Source: Pseudomonas muyukensis (GTDB lineage: Bacteria; Pseudomonadota; Gammaproteobacteria; Pseudomonadales; Pseudomonadaceae). From it: DNA of 64,000 bases. Position 1 is the stretch's first letter; every line of letters starts with the position of its first letter. The stretch is taken from contig NZ_CP077073.1 in assembly GCF_019139535.1 (NCBI RefSeq), positions 1,562,001 to 1,626,000 of the forward strand, read 5' to 3'. This document shows, piece by piece, positions 42,779 to 51,510 of this stretch. Below the pieces are notes generated by a model, which was given only the letters and a program-made list of their open reading frames with translations, searched no databases and was not told the origin of the DNA. Both the position numbers and the translations under genes were made by a program.

Positions 42779-43351
42779 TTGAGCGAGCCGGGAGAGGTGA
42801 TCGACGCCGAGGCCGACAACGCCGGCCGGGCGCGCTTCGTCCAGGTGTTCCTGGCCCAGCGGGCGCGCATGGAGGCGCTGGTGAGCCGACGCATCGGGTG
42901 CCGAGCCACCGCCTCGGACCTGGTCCAGGACCTGTTCCTGCGCTTCTGGCGCCGCCCCGAGGTCAAGGTCGAGGCCCTCGACACCTACCTGCTGCGCAGC
43001 GCCGGCAACCTGGCCATCGACTACCTGCGCAGCGAAGGTTCGCGTGATCGCGCCACCGAAGGCCTGCATGGCAACGACGACGAGCCCGGCACCCAGGCGC
43101 CCGAGCAGGCGCTGGAAGTTGCCCACGACCTGCAACGCATCGAGTCGGCGTTGCGCGCCTTGCCCGAGCGTACCCGGCAGATCTTCCTGCTCAACCGCAT
43201 CCACGGCTGTACCTACGGCGAGATCGCCCGGGCCATGCAGCTGTCCCAGAGCGCGGTGGAAAAGCATATGATGCGCGCCCTCGAAGCGTGCAAGGCGAGC
43301 ATCGCCGAGTCCGCGTCCCCACTGCGCCGGCCAGGGAGTGCCCGTCGATGA
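42779..43351 (+). CDS. ECF sigma factor, FecI/FpvI-like (second iron system)
   Basis: The 190-residue sigma factor has region 2 DLVQDLFLRFWRRPEVKVEALDTYLLRSAGNLAIDYLR and region 4 GCTYGEIARAMQLSQSAVEKHMMRALEA. The tail (SPLRRPGSARR) is short and basic. The start codon is unclear: TTG 42779 is used, GTG 42797 is in frame too but has its GGAGAG too close. It lies four bases behind DUF3325, so it may also be transcribed with the Fur-controlled operon. It differs clearly from fecI at 39824. Confidence 0.87.
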   Translation: MSEPGEVIDAEADNAGRARFVQVFLAQRARMEALVSRRIGCRATASDLVQDLFLRFWRRPEVKVEALDTYLLRSAGNLAIDYLRSEGSRDRATEGLHGNDDEPGTQAPEQALEVAHDLQRIESALRALPERTRQIFLLNRIHGCTYGEIARAMQLSQSAVEKHMMRALEACKASIAESASPLRRPGSARR

Positions 43352-44319
43352 ATGTTGAGCCGCCGATCACTGCCGAACAGTCCCGCGCCGCCCTGGGTTG
43401 GCTGGGGCGCATCAACCAGCAGGCCGAGCAGGCCCATGGCGCGGCGTTCAAGCGCTGGCTGCTGGAGGACCCCGCTCATCGCCGTGCCTATGCCCAGGCC
43501 GAGGCCCTGTGGCGCCTGAGCGAAGCCCCGGCGGCGCGCCTGGCCGCCGAAGAGCAGGCTAGCCTGCGCCAGTACCTGGAGGCGATGCGGCGTCCCCGTC
43601 GCCCCAGGCATTGGCGGCGTTTCGCGGTTGCGGCTTGCCTGGTGCTTGGGGTGGGCAGCGTGGCGGGTTGGCATCCACAGGCCTGGCTGCAGGACCTGCG
43701 CGCCGACTACAGCAGCGCTGAACAGGTGCGCCAGGTGACCCTGGCGGATCGCTCGCAGCTGACGCTGGATGCTGGCAGTGCGGTGGCCGTGGACTTTGGC
43801 CATGGCGAGCGGCGGGTGCGGCTGCTCAGGGGCACGGCGTTCTTCGAAGTGACCCATACCGGGCAGCCGTTTCTGGTCGAGGCCGGTGGCGGCGAGGTGC
43901 GTGTGCTGGGGACGCAGTTCGCCGTGCGCAAGCAGGGCGCTGGAGCCCAGGTGACCGTGCGCAGCGGGCGGGTGGCGGTGACGGCGGCCGCAGGGCAGCA
44001 GGCCCGGGAGCTGACCGCCAACCAGCAGTTGGCCTACGCCGGGGGTGTGGTCGGTGCTGTCGAGGCAGTGGACAGCGAGGGGCGGCTGGCCTGGCGCCAG
44101 GGGTGGTTGAATTACTACCAGGTGCCGCTGGGGCAGGTGGTCGAGGACCTGGGGCGTTACTACCCGGGGCGGATCCTGTTGCTCGATGGCGAGTTGGCGC
44201 AGCGCAAGGTCAGTGGCAGTTTTCCGGTGACGGAGCCGCTGGCGGCGCTGGATTCGCTGGGCAAGGTGCTGGGCTTTTCGCGGCAGACGCTGCTGGGGCG
44301 GCTGACGGTGTTGCGCTGA
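43348..44319 (+). CDS. FecR-type anti-sigma/activator protein (second system)
   Basis: The 323-residue protein has an N-terminal cytosolic DUF4880-like part (AALGWLGRINQQAEQAHGAAFKRWLLEDPAHRRAYAQAEALW), a membrane helix (about 94-112, FAVAACLVLGVGSVAGW), and a periplasmic FecR domain (ADRSQLTLDAGSAVAVDFGHGERRVRLLRGTAFFEV). It ends with the short SGSFPVTEPLAALDSLGKVLGF segment that contacts the receptor STN. ATG 43348 overlaps the sigma stop (ATGA). Confidence 0.9.
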   Translation: MNVEPPITAEQSRAALGWLGRINQQAEQAHGAAFKRWLLEDPAHRRAYAQAEALWRLSEAPAARLAAEEQASLRQYLEAMRRPRRPRHWRRFAVAACLVLGVGSVAGWHPQAWLQDLRADYSSAEQVRQVTLADRSQLTLDAGSAVAVDFGHGERRVRLLRGTAFFEVTHTGQPFLVEAGGGEVRVLGTQFAVRKQGAGAQVTVRSGRVAVTAAAGQQARELTANQQLAYAGGVVGAVEAVDSEGRLAWRQGWLNYYQVPLGQVVEDLGRYYPGRILLLDGELAQRKVSGSFPVTEPLAALDSLGKVLGFSRQTLLGRLTVLR

Positions 44320-44343
44320 TATTCAGCCCCCAAACGCAGGTGC

Positions 44344-44431
44344 TGTAGGAGCCAGCCTTGCTGGCGAACACCGGCGACGCGGTGGATGGCACCGGCGGTG
44401 CCGGTGTTCGCCGGCAAGGCCGGCTCCTACG
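44344..44431. repeat. Composite REPIN (second copy of the 30926 element)
   Basis: GTAGGAGCCAGCCTTGCTGG, spacer GACGCGGTGGATGGCACC, then GTTCGCCGGCAAGGCCGG ending CTCCTAC. It is nearly identical in order and spacing to 30926-31013, with only scattered changes. Confidence 0.87.
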
Positions 44432-44447
44432 GTGATCGCGCAGTGGC

Positions 44448-44459
44448 GCAAAAAATTTT
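44448..44459 (+). promoter_or_regulatory. Shared upstream element of the second receptor gene
   Basis: GCAAAAAATTTT lies about 100 bases before ATG 44555 and closely resembles the minus-strand element before fecA at 38773. A common ECF-type recognition site is possible, though the spacing to the starts differs. Confidence 0.35.
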
Positions 44460-44554
44460 GAGCAGGGGGGTGAGGTACTTCATCACGGCATCCGTGTAGT
44501 GAGTGGAAGTGCGATTCATTCGCAAACGTTCATTCCTCTCACAGGTCAGCGTCC

Positions 44555-46948
44555 ATGAAGTTCACCCCGCGTTGCGTCACTCTCTGGTTCGGGCTCTGCA
44601 CCTTGCCCGCCCTGGCCCTGGCCCCCCAGGCCCTGGCCGAGCAGCAGCGCCAGGCCTATGCCTTCGCCCAGCCGAGCCAGCCGCTGGCCCAGGCGCTCAA
44701 CGCCTTCAGCCGGGCCACCGGGCAAAGCGTGGTCTACACCCTGGAACTGCCACGGCAACAGGCGCCCGCGCTCAATGGCACGTTCAGCGCCGAGCAGGCC
44801 CTGCAACAACTGCTGGGCAATGCCGGGCTGGCCTGGCGCCGCCTCGACGCCCGCACCCTGACCCTGGAACCTGTCGACACCTCCGGTGCGCTGAACCTGC
44901 AGGCCACCACCATCAATTCGCAGATGGACGAGTACAGCTACCAGCCGCCGGCCAGCGCCTCGATCATGCGCGGCCAGGGTTCGACCCTGGAGATTCCCCA
45001 GGCAATCAACGTGGTGCCGGCCCAGGTGATCCGCGACCAGGCGCCACGCAACCTGGACGACGCGCTGTACAACGTCAGCGGCATCACCCAGGGCAACAAC
45101 TTCGGCGGCACCGCCGACACTGTGATGAAGCGCGGCTTCGGCGACAACCGCGACGGCTCGATCATGCGCGACGGCATGCCGCTGGTGCAGGGCCGCGCGC
45201 TCAATGCCAGCAGCGAGCGGGTGGAAGTGCTCAAGGGCCCGGCGTCGCTGCTGTATGGCATCCAGGACCCGGGCGGGGTGATCAACGTGGTCAGCAAGCG
45301 CCCGCAATTGCAGCAGTACAACGCCCTCACCCTGCGTGGCTCGACCTATGGCAGTGGCAAGAACGGCAGCGGTGGCGGCTTTGACAGCACCGGGGCGCTG
45401 GGCGACAGCCCGTTCGCCTACCGGCTGATCGTCGACCATGAGGACGAAGACTACTGGCGCAACTATGGCGTGCACCGCGAATCGCTGCTGGCGCCGTCGC
45501 TGGCCTGGTACGGCGAGGACACGCAAGTGGTGCTGGCCTACGAGCACCGCGAATTCCTCTCGCCGTTCGACCGCGGCACGGCCATCAGCAACCGCACCAA
45601 CCACCCGCTGGACATCCCCGCCACGCGCCGCCTCGACGAGCCGTTCAACGACATGCAGGGGCGCTCCGACCTGTACCGCCTGGAGGTCGATCACCGGCTC
45701 GCCGACGACTGGAAATTGCACGTCGGCTACAGCTTCAACCGCGAAACCTACGATGCCAGCCAGGTGCGCGTGACCGGCGTCAATGACGCGCGCGGCACGC
45801 TCACCCGCAGTATCGACGGCACCCACGGCGCCATGAGCCGCGACCAGTTCGCCACCTTCAGCCTTAACGGCAGCGTGCAACTGGCGGGGCTGCAGCACGA
45901 CCTGCTGGTGGGGGTCGACCATGAGGACCGCAAGGTCTACCGCGCCGACCTGATCCGCCAGGCCAGCCGCTCGACCTTCAGCTACCTCGACCCGGTGTAC
46001 GGCCGCGAAGTCGAAGGCAGCACCGTGCGCGCCAGCGACAGCGACCAGACCGACAAGCTGCGCACCGACGCGCTGTTCTTCCAGGATGCCCTGCACCTGG
46101 ACGAGCACTGGATCCTGGTGGCGGGTGCGCGCCTGCAGCAGTACGACCAGTACGCCGGCCGTGGCCGCCCGTTCAGTGCCAACACCGATACCCGTGACCG
46201 CGCTTGGGTGCCCCACGCGGGGGTCGTGTACAAGGTGGACGAGCAGTTGTCGTTCTATGGCAGCTACAGCGAGTCGTTCAAGCCCAACTCCAGCATCGCG
46301 CCGTTGACCGGCGGGCGGGTGCTGGACTCGTCGGTCGCCCCGGAAGAGGGCAAGTCCTGGGAGCTGGGGGCCAAGCTCGACATGCCCGGGCGGCTCTCCG
46401 GCACGCTGGCGCTGTTCGACATCACCAAGCGCAATGTGCTGGTGTCCAACTTCGATAGCAACACCGGCGAAACCTTGTACAGCAACGCCGGTGAAGTGAG
46501 CTCCCGTGGCGTCGAGCTGGACCTGGCCGGCCAGCTCAGCGAGCGCTGGAGCCTGATCGGCGCCTATGCCTTCACCGATGCCGAGGTGACCCAGGACCCG
46601 GACCTGAAGGGCAACCGCTTGCAGAACGTCGCCCGCCACAGCGGCTCGCTGTCGGCGGTGTACGACTACGGCAGTTTGTTCGGCGGTGATCGACTGCGCC
46701 TGGGAGCGGGTGCCCGTTATGTAGGGGAGCGTGCGGGGAATGCGACCAACGACTTCGACCTGCCGGCCTATACCGTCGCCGACGCCTTCGCCAGCTACGA
46801 GACCCAGCTCGACGAGCACAAGGTGCGTTTGCAACTGAACGTGAAGAACCTGTTCGACAAGGTGTACTACAGCTCGGCGGTGAATCGGTATTTCGTGGCG
46901 ATCGGCGATGCGCGGCAGGTGAGCCTGTCGAGTACCTTCGAGTTCTAG
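44555..46948 (+). CDS. TonB-dependent siderophore receptor with signalling domain
   Basis: The 797-residue outer-membrane receptor has a signal peptide (MKFTPRCVTLWFGLCTLPAL, ending near ALA), then an STN domain (about 33-108; QPLAQALNAFSRATGQSVVYTLELPRQ). The plug has SERVEVLKGPASLLYGIQDPGGVINVVSKRP, the standard siderophore-receptor segment, and the barrel ends VSLSSTFEF with terminal Phe. The plug and barrel resemble the ferrioxamine/ferrichrome-type (FoxA/FhuE/FpvA) group, rather than FecA. Its ligand cannot be named with certainty. It is the third gene of a sigma-FecR-receptor set; 235 bases separate it from fecR. Confidence 0.93.
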   Translation: MKFTPRCVTLWFGLCTLPALALAPQALAEQQRQAYAFAQPSQPLAQALNAFSRATGQSVVYTLELPRQQAPALNGTFSAEQALQQLLGNAGLAWRRLDARTLTLEPVDTSGALNLQATTINSQMDEYSYQPPASASIMRGQGSTLEIPQAINVVPAQVIRDQAPRNLDDALYNVSGITQGNNFGGTADTVMKRGFGDNRDGSIMRDGMPLVQGRALNASSERVEVLKGPASLLYGIQDPGGVINVVSKRPQLQQYNALTLRGSTYGSGKNGSGGGFDSTGALGDSPFAYRLIVDHEDEDYWRNYGVHRESLLAPSLAWYGEDTQVVLAYEHREFLSPFDRGTAISNRTNHPLDIPATRRLDEPFNDMQGRSDLYRLEVDHRLADDWKLHVGYSFNRETYDASQVRVTGVNDARGTLTRSIDGTHGAMSRDQFATFSLNGSVQLAGLQHDLLVGVDHEDRKVYRADLIRQASRSTFSYLDPVYGREVEGSTVRASDSDQTDKLRTDALFFQDALHLDEHWILVAGARLQQYDQYAGRGRPFSANTDTRDRAWVPHAGVVYKVDEQLSFYGSYSESFKPNSSIAPLTGGRVLDSSVAPEEGKSWELGAKLDMPGRLSGTLALFDITKRNVLVSNFDSNTGETLYSNAGEVSSRGVELDLAGQLSERWSLIGAYAFTDAEVTQDPDLKGNRLQNVARHSGSLSAVYDYGSLFGGDRLRLGAGARYVGERAGNATNDFDLPAYTVADAFASYETQLDEHKVRLQLNVKNLFDKVYYSSAVNRYFVAIGDARQVSLSSTFEF

Positions 46949-46959
46949 CGCACTGGCAC

Positions 46960-47046
46960 TGTAGGAGCCAGCCTTGCTGGCGATGCAAGGCGCAGCCTTG
47001 CCCTGTACCTTGAGGACGCCTTCGCCAGCAAGGCTGGCTCCTACAG
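46960..47046. repeat. REP inverted pair (gtaggagccagccttgctggcgaac class)
   Basis: TGTAGGAGCCAGCCTTGCTG and its opposed copy ending GCCAGCAAGGCTGGCTCC flank a 35-base spacer containing its own CAAGGCGCAGCCTTG hairpin. It lies between the receptor and the AraC gene. Confidence 0.9.
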
Positions 47047-47063
47047 TTGCGTGTACACCAGGA

Positions 47064-47939
47064 TCAACCGGCGAACGCTGCCCGGTACTCCCCCGGCGTC
47101 GCCCCCAGCGCCTGCCGGAACCGGTTGCTGAAATGGCTGGCGCTGGCGAACCCGCACAGCAGCGCCACCTGCCCCAGCGCCAGGTCGCCCAGGCGCAGCA
47201 GCTCGCAGGCCCGGTGCAGGCGCCTGGCCAACAGGTACTGATGCGGCGGCAGGCCGAAGCTGGTGCGGAACATCCGCGCGAAGTGGTATTCGGACAGGTT
47301 GCAGCGCAACGCCAGCTCGCCGAGGGTCAATGGCTGGTCGAGGTGGGTCTCGATGTACTCCACCAACTGCCGGCGCAGATGGGGCGCCAGCCCGCCCTTG
47401 AGCTTCAGCCCTTCGCGCAACCCGGCCTGGTGCAGCACGGCATGGTCGATGATGGCATGGGCCAGGCTGCTGGCCAGCAGGCGTTCGCCGGGCTCGGCCC
47501 AGTCCAGGTGGATCAACTGGTGGAAGCGCCGGGCCTGTTGCGGGTCGTCGAGAAAGGTTTCTTCGCGCAGCTGCATCTCCCGGGGCTCGCGGTCGAGCAG
47601 GCGAGCGCAGCCGAGGGCGAACTGTTCCTCGCTGATGTACAGGTGGGCCAGGCGGATCGAGCCGTTGATCACCCAGTTCGACTCGTGGCCGGCGGGCATG
47701 ACGCACAGTTTGTCCGGCGCGCCTTTGTCGGCCGGGCGCTGGCGGCGGAAGGTGCCGGTGCCCTCGGCGATGTAGCAGGACAGGGTGTGGTGGCTGGGGG
47801 CCTGGTAGTCGCGGGCGTCGTGGCGGTTGCTCCACAGCGCCGCCGCCAGCCCGTCGCCCAGGTGCGCGCTCAGCTCCAGGCGGGCGTGGGGCGAGGCGTT
47901 CAGGGCGTTGAAGACCTGCAGGTGATCGAGTGCGGGCAT
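47064..47939 (-). CDS. AraC-family transcriptional regulator
   Basis: The 291-residue protein has an N-terminal cupin-like sensing half and a C-terminal AraC double helix-turn-helix (VEYIETHLDQPLTLGELALRCNLSEYHFARMFRTSFGLPPHQYLLARRLHRACELLRLGDLALGQVALLCGFASASHFSNRFRQALGATPGEYRA). The second helix-turn-helix carries the AraC signature. The effector is unknown. AGAGGAA precedes ATG 47939. It is divergent from an EamA transporter, whose expression it may control. Confidence 0.92.
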   Translation of the reverse strand: MPALDHLQVFNALNASPHARLELSAHLGDGLAAALWSNRHDARDYQAPSHHTLSCYIAEGTGTFRRQRPADKGAPDKLCVMPAGHESNWVINGSIRLAHLYISEEQFALGCARLLDREPREMQLREETFLDDPQQARRFHQLIHLDWAEPGERLLASSLAHAIIDHAVLHQAGLREGLKLKGGLAPHLRRQLVEYIETHLDQPLTLGELALRCNLSEYHFARMFRTSFGLPPHQYLLARRLHRACELLRLGDLALGQVALLCGFASASHFSNRFRQALGATPGEYRAAFAG

Positions 47940-48070
47940 GGGCGGTTCCTCTGGCGCCCATCGTACTGCGCGCGGGGCGCGCTGGCAGCTACCTGGGGTG
48001 GAAAAGCGCAAGTTTGTGCAAGCCGGAACAACCAGGGCGTTGGAAACTGGCAGTGGGCATGTCGTCTCGG

Positions 48071-48129
48071 TTGTTCGCCGGCAAGCCGGCTCCTACAGCG
48101 CCCCCGTAGGAGCCGGCTTGCCGGCGAAG
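48071..48129. repeat. REP inverted pair (gttcgccggcaagccggctcctac class)
   Basis: TTGTTCGCCGGCAAGCCGG and its opposed copy CCGTAGGAGCCGGCTTGCCG lie close together in the 230-base gap between the AraC gene and the EamA gene, so they fall inside the promoter region. Confidence 0.88.
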
Positions 48130-48169
48130 GCCGCAACGCGGCCCTTGGCTCAACACCCGGAGGACCGCC

Positions 48170-49069
48170 ATGAACCTGTCGCTCTACCTGCTCACCGTCC
48201 TGATCTGGGGCACCACCTGGATCGCCCTGAAATGGCAGCTGGGCACGGTCGCCATCCCGGTGTCGATCGTCTACCGCTTTGCCCTGGCCGGGCTGATCCT
48301 GTTCGCCTTCCTGCTGCTCACCCGCCGCCTGCAGCCGATGAACCGGCGTGGCCACCTGGTGTGCCTGGCCCAGGGCTTTTGCCTGTTCTGCGTCAACTTC
48401 CTGTGTTTTCTCACCGCCAGCCAGTGGGTCGCCAGCGGCCTGATCGCCGTGGTGTTCTCCACCGCCACCTTGTGGAATGCCATCAATGCGCGGCTGTTCT
48501 TCGGCCAGAAGATCGCCGCCAACGTCTTGGGCGGTGGCGCCTTGGGCCTGCTCGGCCTGGGCTTGCTGTTCTGGCCGGAGCTGTCGCACCACGCCGCCAG
48601 CCGTGAAACCCTGTACGGCTTGGGGCTGGGCCTGCTCGGCACCTTGTGCTTCTCGGCGGGCAACATGCTGTCCAGCGTGCAGCAGAAGGCCGGGCTCAGG
48701 CCCATGACCACCAATGCCTGGGGCATGCTCTATGGCGCCTCGATGCTGGCGCTGTACTGCGTGCTCAGCGGCATTCCCTTCACCATGGAGTGGAATACCC
48801 GCTATGTCGGCGCGCTGCTGTACCTGGTGATCCCAGGCTCGGTGATCGCCTTCACCGCCTACCTGACCCTGGTCGGGCGCATGGGGCCGGAGCGGGCGGC
48901 GTATTGCACGGTGCTGTTCCCGCTGGTGGCGCTGAATGTGTCGGCGGTGGCCGAGGGGTACCAGTGGACGGCGCCGGCGTTGCTGGGGCTGGTGGCGGTG
49001 ATGGCGGGGAATGTGCTGGTGTTTCGCAAGCCCAAGGCCAGGACTGAGGTCGTGGCGTTGGCACGTTGA
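48170..49069 (+). CDS. EamA-family (drug/metabolite transporter) exporter
   Basis: The 299-residue inner-membrane protein has ten helices in two EamA repeats: the first from about residue 4 (LLTVLIWGTTWIALKWQLGTV) and the second from about 150 (GLGLGLLGTLCFSAGNMLSSVQQ). The WGTTW segment is typical of the family. These proteins export amino acids, metabolites or drugs. It is divergent from the AraC regulator. GGAGGA precedes ATG 48170. Confidence 0.92.
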   Translation: MNLSLYLLTVLIWGTTWIALKWQLGTVAIPVSIVYRFALAGLILFAFLLLTRRLQPMNRRGHLVCLAQGFCLFCVNFLCFLTASQWVASGLIAVVFSTATLWNAINARLFFGQKIAANVLGGGALGLLGLGLLFWPELSHHAASRETLYGLGLGLLGTLCFSAGNMLSSVQQKAGLRPMTTNAWGMLYGASMLALYCVLSGIPFTMEWNTRYVGALLYLVIPGSVIAFTAYLTLVGRMGPERAAYCTVLFPLVALNVSAVAEGYQWTAPALLGLVAVMAGNVLVFRKPKARTEVVALAR

Positions 49070-49133
49070 ATGACGGATGGCGCCCTGGGGGAGTACATCG
49101 GGCGGTGATCGCTATCTTCCCGTCAACCGCCCC

Positions 49134-49310
49134 CTGTAGGAGCCAGCCTTGCTGGCGAACCAGGCGCCGCGATGATGGCACCGGCAAGCCGGCTCCTACG
49201 CCGTCTGCGACCTGACCGCCCGTAGGAGCCAGCCTTGCTGGCGAACAGCGCCGCGCACAGATCTCAGGCTTGCGTTGGCTCCAGTTCGCCAGCGACGCTG
49301 GCTCCTACAA
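49134..49310. repeat. Cluster of four REP units
   Basis: Four units occur in 177 bases: GTAGGAGCCAGCCTTGCTGG (49134), an opposed CCGGCAAGCCGGCTCCTAC (49181), GTAGGAGCCAGCCTTGCTGG again (49222), and opposed GTTCGCCAGCGACGCTGG (49284). The first two form a shortened version of the composite at 44344 (GCGATGATGGCACCGGC spacer with a deletion). They fill the 276-base gap between the EamA gene and the dehydrogenase gene; nothing else is seen there. Confidence 0.85.
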
Positions 49311-49345
49311 GGGCGCGCCAACCGGCAGGAAACGGCGAACGCGCT

Positions 49346-50320
49346 TCAGTGCTTCCACACCTGCGGGTTCACCAGGTCCCGTGGCCGCTCACCCAGTAGC
49401 GCCGCGCGCAGGTTGTCCACCGCCCGGTTGGCCATGGCCTCGCGGGTTTCGGCGGTGGCCGAGCCTATGTGTGGCAGGGTCAGGGCGTTGGGCAGCTTGA
49501 ACAGCGGCGAGTCGGCGAGCGGCTCTTTCTCGTACACGTCCAGCCCGGCGCCGCGGATCGTGCCGTTTTGCAGCGCCTCGACCAGCGCTGCCTCGTCCAC
49601 CACCGGGCCGCGGGCGATGTTGATCAGGAACGCGCTGGGCTTCATCCGTTTCAGCTCACGGGCCCCGATCAGCTTGCGGGTGGCCTCGGACAGCGGCACC
49701 ACGATGCAGACGAAATCCGCCTCGGCCAGCAGCGCGTCCAGGCTGCGGTACTGCGCGCCGAGCTCCTGCTCCAGCGCGGCCTTGCGGCTGTTGCCGGTGT
49801 ACAGCACCTGCATGTTGAAACCGAAGCGCCCGCGCCGGGCGATGGCGGCGCCGATGTTGCCCAGGCCGACGATGCCCAGTGTCTTGCCGTGCACATCGCT
49901 GCCGAAGTGCGCCGGGCCCACGGTGGCCTGCCACTGGCCGGCCTTGGTCCAGGCGTCCAGCTCGGCGGTGCGCCGGGCGCAGCCCATGACCAGGGCGAAA
50001 CCCAGGTCGGCGGTGCTTTCGGTGAGCACGTCGGGGGTGTTGGTCAGGGCGATGCCGCGTTCGTTGAAGTAGTCCAGGTCATAGTTGTCGTAGCCGACCG
50101 AGACGCTGGACACCACCTCCAGCTTACCGGCGCCTTCGAGCTGCGCGCGGCCGAGCTTGCGGCCTACGCCGATCAGGCCGTGGGCCTCGGGCAGGGCTTC
50201 GTTGAACTGGGCGGCGATGTCGCCCAGCTTGGGGTTGGGCACGATCAGGTTGAAGTCGTGTTGCAGGCGCTCGGCTGAGGCCTGGGTGATGCGGCTGAAG
50301 GCCAGGACGGTCTTTTTCAT
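49346..50320 (-). CDS. D-2-hydroxyacid dehydrogenase (glyoxylate/hydroxypyruvate or 2-ketogluconate reductase type)
   Basis: The 324-residue NAD(P)H enzyme has the Rossmann motif GKTLGIVGLGNIGAAIARRG. Catalytic residues are the Arg in INIARGPVVDEAAL, the Glu in LDVYEKEPL and the His in LPHIGSATAETREAM. VSVGYDNYDLDYFNERGIALTNTPDVLTESTADL is the substrate-domain core. It reduces a small 2-oxo acid (glyoxylate, hydroxypyruvate, or 2-ketogluconate). The closest family, by feel, is GhrB/2-ketoaldonate reductase. ATG 50320 fits. Same strand as the LysR gene upstream, 211 bases apart. Confidence 0.9.
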   Translation of the reverse strand: MKKTVLAFSRITQASAERLQHDFNLIVPNPKLGDIAAQFNEALPEAHGLIGVGRKLGRAQLEGAGKLEVVSSVSVGYDNYDLDYFNERGIALTNTPDVLTESTADLGFALVMGCARRTAELDAWTKAGQWQATVGPAHFGSDVHGKTLGIVGLGNIGAAIARRGRFGFNMQVLYTGNSRKAALEQELGAQYRSLDALLAEADFVCIVVPLSEATRKLIGARELKRMKPSAFLINIARGPVVDEAALVEALQNGTIRGAGLDVYEKEPLADSPLFKLPNALTLPHIGSATAETREAMANRAVDNLRAALLGERPRDLVNPQVWKH

Positions 50321-50382
50321 CGGGCTGCTTCTCTGCAAGGCGCAAGGACGGAGTCGGGCGCAGAGGGGGCCGCGTTGCGGCC

Positions 50383-50440
50383 CATCGCGGATAAATCCGC
50401 GCCCACCTGTTTTCTGTAGGAGCGGATTTATCCGCGAGGG
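50383..50440. repeat. REP inverted pair (gcggataaatccgctcctac class)
   Basis: CATCGCGGATAAATCCGCGC and its opposed copy, TGTAGGAGCGGATTTATCCG, flank a short spacer. This is a fourth REP class, related to the arms at 58958. It lies between LysR and the dehydrogenase gene, on the latter's leader side. Confidence 0.9.
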
Positions 50441-50531
50441 AGGGCGAAGCCCTCCCATGGCCCTGTCTGCCAGACGCTGGAATCAATGGTTAGCAACCTA
50501 CCATTGGCCCCACCTCCAATGCAGCCCTTTT

Positions 50532-51479
50532 TCAATTGCCGACCCGTAACTCATGGGTCTTCAGGTCGGCCTCATGGGCGGCAAGAATCTCCGGCAGCGA
50601 GTTGCGCAGGTACTCGACCCAGGTCTTGATCTTGGCATCCAGGTACTGGCGCGACGGGTAGATCGCGTACAGGTTCAGCTCCTGCAGGCGGTACTGCGGC
50701 AGGATCCGCACCAGGCTGCCGTCGCGCAGGCCGTCGATGGCGGTGTAGATCGGCAGCACGCCCACGCCCATGCCGCTGCGGATCGCGGTTTTCATCGCAT
50801 CGGCCGAGTTCACCTGGAACGGCGAGGTAGTGATGTTGACCACCTCCTGGCCTTCGGGCCCGTCGAACAGCCATTTTTCCAAAGGAATCACCGGGCTGAC
50901 CATGCGCAGGCAGGCGTGCTTGAGCAAATCGGCGGGCTTGTGGGCGAAGCCGTGGCGCGCCACGTAGTCGGGCGAGGCGCAGACGATGCTGTAGGTGATG
51001 CCCAGGCGCTGGGAGACGAAGCCGGAGTCCGGCAGCTCGCTGGCCAGGACGATGGACACGTCGTAGCCCTCGTCGAGCAGGTCGGGCACGCGGTTGGCCA
51101 TGGTCAGGTCGAAGGTGACGTCCGGATGCGACTCGCGGTAGCGAGCGATGGCGTCGACCACGAAGTGCTGGCCGACCCCGGTCATCGAGTGCACCTTCAA
51201 CTGCCCGGCGGGGCGGGCGTGGGCATCGCTGGCCTCGGCCTCGGCTTCTTCCACAAAAGTAAGAATCTGCTCGCAGCGCATCAGGTAGCGCTTGCCGGCT
51301 TCGGTCAGCGCGATGCGCCGGGTGGTGCGGTTGAGCAGGCGGGTTTGCAGATGGGCTTCCAGGTTGGAGACCGCCCGCGACACGTTCGCGGTGGTCGTAT
51401 CCAGTTGCGCCGCGGCAGCGGTGAAGCTGCCGAGCTGGGCCACGCAACTGAAAGCACGCATGTTTTGCAGGGTGTCCAT
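50532..51479 (-). CDS. LysR-family regulator of the AaeXAB-like efflux operon
   Basis: The 315-residue protein has the winged HTH MRAFSCVAQLGSFTAAAAQLDTTTANVSRAVSNLEAHLQTRLLNRTTR and a LysR effector domain of the CrgA/AaeR group. It is divergent from the efflux operon starting at 51660, with a 180-base gap that contains a clear LysR-type dyad at 51511, so it probably regulates that operon in response to aromatic acids (by analogy with AaeR; the effector here is unknown). Confidence 0.9.
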   Translation of the reverse strand: MDTLQNMRAFSCVAQLGSFTAAAAQLDTTTANVSRAVSNLEAHLQTRLLNRTTRRIALTEAGKRYLMRCEQILTFVEEAEAEASDAHARPAGQLKVHSMTGVGQHFVVDAIARYRESHPDVTFDLTMANRVPDLLDEGYDVSIVLASELPDSGFVSQRLGITYSIVCASPDYVARHGFAHKPADLLKHACLRMVSPVIPLEKWLFDGPEGQEVVNITTSPFQVNSADAMKTAIRSGMGVGVLPIYTAIDGLRDGSLVRILPQYRLQELNLYAIYPSRQYLDAKIKTWVEYLRNSLPEILAAHEADLKTHELRVGN

Positions 51480-51510
51480 GGGTCACTCTCGGTTTAGAGG
51501 ACAAAATTGT

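Noticed and set aside
44546..46834. A 762-codon open frame antisense to the second TonB receptor
   Set aside because: Same reason; the sense product has a signal peptide, plug and terminal Phe.
49134..49310. CRISPR array
   Set aside because: Repeats are in alternating orientation, unequal in spacing and belong to REP classes seen elsewhere.
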